DNA of 64,000 bases. It comes from an uncultured Ruminococcus sp. Its GTDB lineage: Bacteria; Bacillota; Clostridia; Oscillospirales; Acutalibacteraceae. The stretch lies in contig CATXZD010000005.1 in assembly GCA_958403905.1 (NCBI GenBank), forward strand, positions 111,795-175,794, in the 5' to 3' direction. The notes beneath the pieces were generated by a model. That model was given only the letters and a program-made list of their open reading frames with translations, was not told where the DNA came from and searched no databases. Shown one piece after another: positions 59,360 to 64,000 of the stretch. How positions within the stretch are numbered: the stretch's first letter is position 1; each line of letters opens with the position of its first letter. The translations under genes and the position numbers were made by a program.

Positions 59360-59417
59360 AAATTGCATAAAAGTATGCAATTTTTTTCGTTTTTTCACCG
59401 TAAGTGGAGGTGAAAAA
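59360..59417 (+). promoter_or_regulatory. Terminator-like hairpin and SD-sequestering hairpin before the tail-fibre gene
   Basis: First, a perfect 10-bp stem AAATTGCATA-AAAG-TATGCAATTT with a T-run (59360-59387), the form of an intrinsic terminator. Second, a perfect 10-bp stem TTTTTTCACC/GGTGAAAAAA (59390-59399 with 59409-59418) that buries part of GGAGG and the A of the start codon. Together they could keep the gene silent. Confidence 0.6.
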
Positions 59418-60872
59418 ATGATTATATATCAAATGAAAAAACCGATTGAATGTTATGACACCGACTGCGTGGGAGTTACAGGCGACAATATTGCCTATAC
59501 TCAGGAATTCTACATAAAGGGTGTCTCTGACAACTCAATCAGTTTCACGCTTCACCTGCGGTTTGCAGACGGAAGCGTAAACTCAATTACCCCCGACGTT
59601 GTCATTCCCGACGGCGAGGGTACAAAACTAAGGTGGATTGTCAAGAAAAACGACATCTTTACACACGGCTACTTTGAGCTTCAGATTGAGGCGAGAAACA
59701 AAATCGGTCTTGTGTTTCAGACTGAAATCGTAAGACTTTATGCCGACGAAAGTTTGCCTGTTGAGGACAAGGAGTACTGCAACCCGAATTCCGAAACCGT
59801 CAGACTGCGTGAAGAAGCATATTCTGCGCTTGAGGAAATGAAACAGCAACAGGTTCAGATTGAGAATAACCTGCAAAAGATTGAGCTGACCGATATTGAC
59901 ACAAAGGCGGACAAAGCCACCACCCTTGCAGGCTACGGCATAACTAACGGTGAAAACATCGGCAATAAAGTTGCTGAAAAAGGCAGTGTTACTGATGAAA
60001 GCATTAATTACCCCTCAATCAAATATTTGAATAATTATTATTATGATTTTGATGAGGTTAACGATGAATTAGCGAACAAGCTCGACAACACCGCAGGAGC
60101 AGTCTTATCCGACAATATCGCAGGCGGTGCGGTAAAAACCGACAAAATCGCAAACAAGGCGGTTACAAATGACAAAATCGCCAATGGTGCAATTACGTCT
60201 ATTAAAATTGCCAATAACGCAGTATCAGGCAGTAATATTGCTCAAAACCAGATAGGGACAAATCATCTGCAAAACGGAACAGTCACGATTGACAAGCTTG
60301 CAGGCGGAGTAAAAACATCAATAAACGGCAAAGCCGACAAAGCAACTACCCTTGCAGGTTACGGCATAACTGACGGCGAAAACATAGGAAGTAAGGTTTT
60401 CGATAAGAGCGAAATTACCGACGAGGAACGAAATTATCCGTCAATTGGATATTTAAAGAATTTCTACTACGAATATTCCGAAGTTGACGATTTGTTATCT
60501 GAAAAATACAATGCCTCGAATGTTGAAACAGGAAACGGAGCGCTTACGCCGTATAACGAAAGTATGTCAAACAAAATTAACAGCGCAAGCTTCAGCTATC
60601 AGCGTAGCGGCTCATATGTTACCGTGTCGGTCTATATCGATTTTAAGGCATTCACGGTTGATAATGCGGGTATTAACATAATGCTGTTGGGATTGCCATA
60701 CGTTTGTAAAAATGCAGTAAATCCTCGCGAACTATGCGTAACTACATCAAAACAACAGATGATATATGCGGTTACAGCCAATACAAGCAATTTAACCCTA
60801 TTATTTATTAATACAGGCACATTTGCTGAAAACGAAAAATTATCATTTACGGTAACATACAAAATATCATAA
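59418..60872 (+). CDS. Phage-type tail fibre / baseplate (BppU-like) protein
   Basis: 484 residues. The N-terminal 115 residues resemble BppU-type baseplate upper proteins (MIIYQMKKPIECYDTDCVGV, LRFADGSVNSITPDVVIPDG, IEARNKIGLVFQTEIVRLYA). A coiled coil follows (VRLREEAYSALEEMKQQQVQ). The fibre region has two copies of the phrase KADKATTLAGYGIT(N/D)GENIG and a run of (D/S)xIAxxAVxxxKIA repeats common in tail fibres; a beta-rich C-terminal tip ends LSFTVTYKIS. GGAGG upstream. No capsid, tail-tube or lysis genes lie nearby, so this is a stray module or a captured gene. Confidence 0.82.
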   Translation: MIIYQMKKPIECYDTDCVGVTGDNIAYTQEFYIKGVSDNSISFTLHLRFADGSVNSITPDVVIPDGEGTKLRWIVKKNDIFTHGYFELQIEARNKIGLVFQTEIVRLYADESLPVEDKEYCNPNSETVRLREEAYSALEEMKQQQVQIENNLQKIELTDIDTKADKATTLAGYGITNGENIGNKVAEKGSVTDESINYPSIKYLNNYYYDFDEVNDELANKLDNTAGAVLSDNIAGGAVKTDKIANKAVTNDKIANGAITSIKIANNAVSGSNIAQNQIGTNHLQNGTVTIDKLAGGVKTSINGKADKATTLAGYGITDGENIGSKVFDKSEITDEERNYPSIGYLKNFYYEYSEVDDLLSEKYNASNVETGNGALTPYNESMSNKINSASFSYQRSGSYVTVSVYIDFKAFTVDNAGINIMLLGLPYVCKNAVNPRELCVTTSKQQMIYAVTANTSNLTLLFINTGTFAENEKLSFTVTYKIS

Positions 60873-60885
60873 GGAGTGAAAATGT

Positions 60886-61122
60886 ATGGGAATCAAAGAA
60901 AAAATAATTCTTGATATGCTTACAAGCGACAGTGTATCGGTCTTAAAACAGCAGTTCATATCAGTTGACGGAACTGACATAAAGGTCGGCGAGAACGTGC
61001 GCAATGCCTATATGAATACGCAGAGCGGGCGTGATAAGCTCAGAGTGAAACTGCCCGAGGAATTTTATAATGCAGTTATTGCAGTCTGGGGAAATGCTCC
61101 TACAATCGCAGAGTCTGTTTAA
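60886..61122 (+). CDS. Small protein downstream of the tail fibre, function unknown
   Basis: 78 residues, soluble, no signal peptide: MGIKEKIILDMLTSDSVSVL, then KQQFISVDGTDIKVGENVRN and LRVKLPEEFYNAVIAVWGN. AAGGAG lies 10 bases before the ATG, 13 bases after the fibre stop, so it is in the same transcript. By position it may be a fibre chaperone or tail accessory protein; I do not recognise the family. Confidence 0.7.
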   Translation: MGIKEKIILDMLTSDSVSVLKQQFISVDGTDIKVGENVRNAYMNTQSGRDKLRVKLPEEFYNAVIAVWGNAPTIAESV

Positions 61123-61189
61123 AAAGCTAAGACAGACTAATAACACCACTCTGTTTTGACATATTGTTAAAAACAAGTTATAGAAAATA

Positions 61190-61229
61190 AAAAATCTGCC
61201 CGAAAGCTTTTGCTTTCAGGCAGATTTTT
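61190..61229. terminator. Bidirectional terminator
   Basis: AAAAATCTGCC(C)GAAAGC/GCTTTC(A)GGCAGATTTTT hairpin with a TTTT loop and T-runs on both strands, between the convergent small gene and DUF6062-like gene. Confidence 0.9.
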
Positions 61230-61231
61230 GT

Positions 61232-61924
61232 TTAGCAGGGCTTTTCTCCCGTTAAAAATTCTATGCTTCTTTCAATTGAATCCTTTGAAGTTCCCCATTC
61301 CTGCCCTTTGCTTCTGTAGTCAAACATCGAACAGAAATGAGTAATGTCAGTTTTGAGGGATTCAAGATAGTTTTTGGTGAGTGCGGCGGTTTCTGCGTGG
61401 AAATCAGCAAGATGCTTTGACGGCATACCGCCCCTTGCCGTTGCCGTTTCCATTATAAATGAGTAGTGCTTAAGGCAGATAAACGGCTGTTCGTTGTATA
61501 ACTTGCGAAATTCCTCCCCCTTTGCCCACTCAACAAAAATTGTAGCCATAAAGTGGCGCATATCCCACTGTATTCTGTCGCAGACATAGCAGGAGTCAAG
61601 TTCGGTTTTCAACCCCTCAAGTTGTTTTTTATCGGGTTTTCCTTTAAGCTTTTTCGGCATAAAGTTATCAATGATTTCCTGAAGATGACTTTCAAGAATA
61701 AGAGCATTGGGCAGTTTTTGCCCGCTTTCAAACATCTGCGTAAAATGGCGGTGGCAAAAACCCTTTTTGTTGGTTTCAATCCTTATGTTCGGCTCCATCA
61801 TAGCATCGCCCGTAATAAATTTCACATACTGTTCTTCAAGCATTTTTTCCATTCGGCAAATCGGGCAGCCGTCCTTAGGCATAAAAATATCGTTAATCGG
61901 AATTGTACAAATTGTTTCTTTCAT
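61232..61924 (-). CDS. DUF6062-like cysteine-rich protein
   Basis: 230 residues, cytosolic, with paired cysteine/histidine motifs that could bind a metal: CPICRMEKMLEEQYVKF, GFCHRHFTQMFESGQ, SCYVCDRIQWDMRHFM and FICLKHYSFIME. These match what I recall of DUF6062, a Clostridia family of unknown function. Start at 61924; only a weak site (CTATGG) is seen upstream. Monocistronic, ending at the bidirectional terminator. Confidence 0.78.
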   Translation of the reverse strand: MKETICTIPINDIFMPKDGCPICRMEKMLEEQYVKFITGDAMMEPNIRIETNKKGFCHRHFTQMFESGQKLPNALILESHLQEIIDNFMPKKLKGKPDKKQLEGLKTELDSCYVCDRIQWDMRHFMATIFVEWAKGEEFRKLYNEQPFICLKHYSFIMETATARGGMPSKHLADFHAETAALTKNYLESLKTDITHFCSMFDYRSKGQEWGTSKDSIERSIEFLTGEKPC

Positions 61925-62126
61925 ATTAATGCCATAGCCTTTCTGCCCACAAACAGTAATTGAAATTTCCTACAACCTTACTATGGGCGGATAAGGCGTA
62001 AATGACAACAAGCGTGCAATATAATTTGTATAGTGCGAAATTTTACGCTATTCTTCAGCGTTTTTATTTTATTGTATCATAAAAAGTCACTTTGTGGTAT
62101 AATTATTTTCCGTGAGGTGAATATTT

Positions 62127-62963
62127 ATGAAATGCGTTGAATTTGAGAACGGAGTAAAGGTAGAAGGTGTGTCTGACCTTAGCCTTGCCCAGACGCTCGA
62201 CTGCGGTCAATGCTTTCGATGGAAAGAGCGTGAGGATGGTGCGTTTGAAGGTGTTGCTTTCGGAAAATTCGTTACTGTAAAGCTTGACGAAAACACCTTA
62301 TATATAGAAAACGCTTCTAAGGCTGATTTTGAAAAAATCTGGTATGATTACTTTGATTTATCGCTTGATTACGGAAAAATCAGAGAAGAAATAAGCCAAA
62401 TTCACTCTGTCTTGCGTGAAGCGGCAAAGTATGCCCCCGGAATAAGAATTTTGCGGCAGGATCCGTATGAGGCGCTCTGTACTTTTATTATTTCGCAAAA
62501 TAACAATATTAAGAGAATAAAAGGAATTGTTCAGCGATTGTGCGAAAACTTCGGCGAAAAAATTGACGGCGGATATGCCTTTCCCACAGCCGAAAAGATG
62601 GCACGGCTTTCACCCGACGACCTTGTGCCATTGCGTGCGGGATTTCGCAATCGCTACCTAGTTGATGCGGCACAAAAAGTTGCCTGCGGCGAGGTTGACC
62701 TTGAAAAATGCCGCAGCTGCGATTATGATGAGGCAAGAGCCGAGCTTATGAAAATTACGGGCGTAGGCGTTAAGGTCGCTGACTGTACGCTGTTGTTCGG
62801 ACTTCACAGGATTGAGGCGTTTCCTGTTGATGTATGGATGAAACGTGCAATGGAAAAGCTTTTTCCCGATATGAAGCCTGACGATTTCGGAAAGTATGCG
62901 GGAATTGCACAGCAGTATATTTTTCACTACAGCAGAATGCATCCCGAACTGTTTGATAACTGA
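62127..62963 (+). CDS. ogg: 8-oxoguanine DNA glycosylase / AP lyase (OGG1-type)
   Basis: 278 residues. N-terminal OGG domain with LDCGQCFRWKEREDGAFEGV, then the HhH-GPD domain: FIISQNNNIKRIKGIVQRLC, AGFRNRYLVDAAQKV, the hairpin ITGVGVKVADCTLLFGLHRI with the catalytic lysine at residue 216, and AFPVDVWMKRAME with the catalytic aspartate. It removes 8-oxoguanine from DNA and nicks the abasic site. GAGGTG precedes the ATG; TGTGGTATAAT just upstream is an extended -10 promoter. Single-gene unit. Confidence 0.93.
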   Translation: MKCVEFENGVKVEGVSDLSLAQTLDCGQCFRWKEREDGAFEGVAFGKFVTVKLDENTLYIENASKADFEKIWYDYFDLSLDYGKIREEISQIHSVLREAAKYAPGIRILRQDPYEALCTFIISQNNNIKRIKGIVQRLCENFGEKIDGGYAFPTAEKMARLSPDDLVPLRAGFRNRYLVDAAQKVACGEVDLEKCRSCDYDEARAELMKITGVGVKVADCTLLFGLHRIEAFPVDVWMKRAMEKLFPDMKPDDFGKYAGIAQQYIFHYSRMHPELFDN

Positions 62964-63035
62964 ATTTCGAGTGTGTACATCATTGTTTTCTATAATTTAC
63001 TTTAATTTGCTTTTATGAGCAATATATATAATTTT

Positions 63036-63072
63036 TAACACCGCTATTTGTTGAGAACAGATAACGGTGTTA
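63036..63072 (+). terminator. Hairpin after ogg, weak terminator
   Basis: Long stem TAACACCG/CGGTGTTA with inner TATTTGTT/AACAGATA and a GAG loop. It is followed by GTTATTAT, so termination is uncertain. The rest of the 328-base gap (62964-63291) is AT-rich with no gene. Confidence 0.55.
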
Positions 63073-63127
63073 GTTATTATACCCTAAAAGCAGACGCAAA
63101 ATTTTACACAAAAAACATATTTTTTGT

Positions 63128-63156
63128 TTGTACCATTTGTGTGATTATGGTATAAT
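63128..63156 (+). promoter_or_regulatory. Promoter of secreted cohesin-like gene
   Basis: TTGTAC (63128-63133), 17-base spacer, TATAAT (63151-63156). The leader of about 130 nt contains a perfect hairpin CTGTCAATT-ACA-AATTGACAG (63239-63259). Confidence 0.65.
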
Positions 63157-63291
63157 TATATTGCTTAATAATGTAATTACACAAAATACGTTTTATTGTT
63201 TACTTTTAAGGGTGAAACATTTTGAATTAAGGAATCAACTGTCAATTACAAATTGACAGAAAATTTATAAATTTAAAAGGAGTAATTAACG

Positions 63292-64000
63292 ATGAAAACA
63301 ATCAAAAAGCAAATTTCCGTTTTGCTTGCGGTAATGATGATTTTATGCTCAATTACAGCAATCTCATTCAGCGTAAGTGCGGCGGAGACCACCGGAGGTA
63401 AAGTTACCGTAAAGTCAAACCTTTGCGATTCAAAAACCTACAACTACACTGCAAATGACAAGCAGATTGAAGTTAAATATTTTCTTCAGAGCGACAATAT
63501 GATTCTCAATATGCAGGGCGGATTGCATTATGACAGCAGTGTTTTAAAACTTGCTAGCAGCAACACAGCTAAAACAAGTGTTCCGGGTTTTACATCAGGC
63601 AGTTATTATGTAAACTTTAACCTTACAAACAAGGCTTTGTTTAATGCAACCAGCCTTAACCTTTTTGATTTCACATCAAAGGGTGTATTCTTCACTGCTG
63701 TGTTTGATATCGTAGGCAGCGGCAATACAGAAGTAAATCTTGACGTTGACGTTATCACAGCTACAACAGCTAATTCATATGACGACCTCAATGACGCAAG
63801 CGATATTGATCTTGTTTACTACGGTGATATTGCAACGAGTAAATTTGCTTTTTCAGCTGAAGGCAATGTAATACCCGACGATACTGAGAACGTAAGCGTA
63901 TTCGGCGACATCAATCTTACTCTTGTAAAGAATGCAGGCAGCAATGTTTATACAGGCACAACAGACCTTCAGGCTGGCACATATACATTCCGTATAAACG
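63292..64000 (+). CDS. Secreted protein, possible cohesin-like beta-sandwich (5' part only)
   Basis: 236 codons visible, open to the window edge. Signal peptide KKQISVLLAVMMILCSITAI (cleavage near SVSAAE). Residues 35-165 look like a cohesin or related beta-sandwich: IEVKYFLQSDNMILNMQGGL, HYDSSVLKLASSNTAKTS, then GVFFTAVFDIVGSGNTEVNL. A second stretch (FGDINLTLVKNAGSNVYTGT, LQAGTYTFRIN) resembles a starch/carbohydrate-binding repeat. If it is a true cohesin, it could scaffold the dockerin proteins in this window; many Ruminococcaceae proteins with this layout instead end in a dockerin. AAAGGAG lies 10 bases before the ATG. Confidence 0.7.
   Translation, partial: MKTIKKQISVLLAVMMILCSITAISFSVSAAETTGGKVTVKSNLCDSKTYNYTANDKQIEVKYFLQSDNMILNMQGGLHYDSSVLKLASSNTAKTSVPGFTSGSYYVNFNLTNKALFNATSLNLFDFTSKGVFFTAVFDIVGSGNTEVNLDVDVITATTANSYDDLNDASDIDLVYYGDIATSKFAFSAEGNVIPDDTENVSVFGDINLTLVKNAGSNVYTGTTDLQAGTYTFRIN

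Overview
The window looks like the chromosome of an AT-rich, low-GC Gram-positive gut Clostridia member, most likely Oscillospiraceae/Ruminococcaceae (Ruminococcus-like). This is inferred from gene content: secreted BspA-like proteins ending in dockerin modules, a possible cohesin-like secreted protein at the right edge, two-subunit transketolase, two-subunit class I fumarase, a PanG-type (DUF2520) ketopantoate reductase, PadR/DUF1700/DUF4097-type operons, strong AGGAGG-type ribosome binding sites and TTGACA/TATAAT promoters. No rRNA, CRISPR array or transposase gene was seen.

Layout. 0-6.7 kb: tail of an RnfB-like ferredoxin protein, two tandem sodium:neurotransmitter-symporter genes, two divergent AraC regulators, and a HAD phosphatase with a YwlG-family gene. 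7.4-14.2 kb: two paralogous secreted dockerin proteins and a large YfhO membrane protein, a block bracketed by 189-bp inverted repeats. 15.1-23 kb: a PadR-led three-gene operon, a DegT/StrS aminotransferase, coaX-birA, and split transketolase. 23.6-29.4 kb: thioredoxin reductase, DMT permease, HAD enzyme, AGCS symporter, Crp-like regulator and patatin. 29.6-36.8 kb: pnuC behind a structured leader of no class I recognise, the pantothenate/CoA operon panG-panB-panC-panD-coaBC, azlCD, and mntP under a yybP-ykoY Mn2+ riboswitch. 37.4-44.9 kb: an NlpC/P60 cell-wall hydrolase, an orphan GHKL kinase, an OmpR-type two-component pair and fumarase. 45-52.6 kb: a decayed serine-acetyltransferase-like pseudogene, then the conserved translation operon rimP-nusA-rnpM(ylxR)-ylxQ-infB-rbfA-nrnA-truB. 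52.8-64 kb: a third dockerin protein, tRNA-Thr with a tandemly duplicated tail, a second PadR system with two duplicated-module membrane proteins, a stray phage-type tail-fibre pair, a DUF6062-like protein, an 8-oxoguanine glycosylase and the start of a secreted, possibly cohesin-like protein.

The pathways link up: panG/B/C/D, coaBC and coaX cover most of CoA synthesis, and birA and pnuC add biotin and NAD-precursor handling. The two PadR systems share a layout (small PadR regulator plus proteins with a short helical prefix domain), and each has a palindromic candidate operator on its promoter.

The non-coding DNA is unusually rich. Most gaps over 300 bp are mosaics of palindromic interspersed repeats: a roughly 100-bp family (R1) starting with a CCCTAAGGGG hairpin, and a group of elements whose ends read GTAGGG and CCCTAC. 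Some abut gene starts or ends closely enough to act as terminators or leaders. These repeats, the pnuC leader, the hairpins in front of the tail-fibre gene and the palindromes overlapping several -10 boxes are the best candidates for undescribed biology here. All calls are from reading the sequence; no database search was run.
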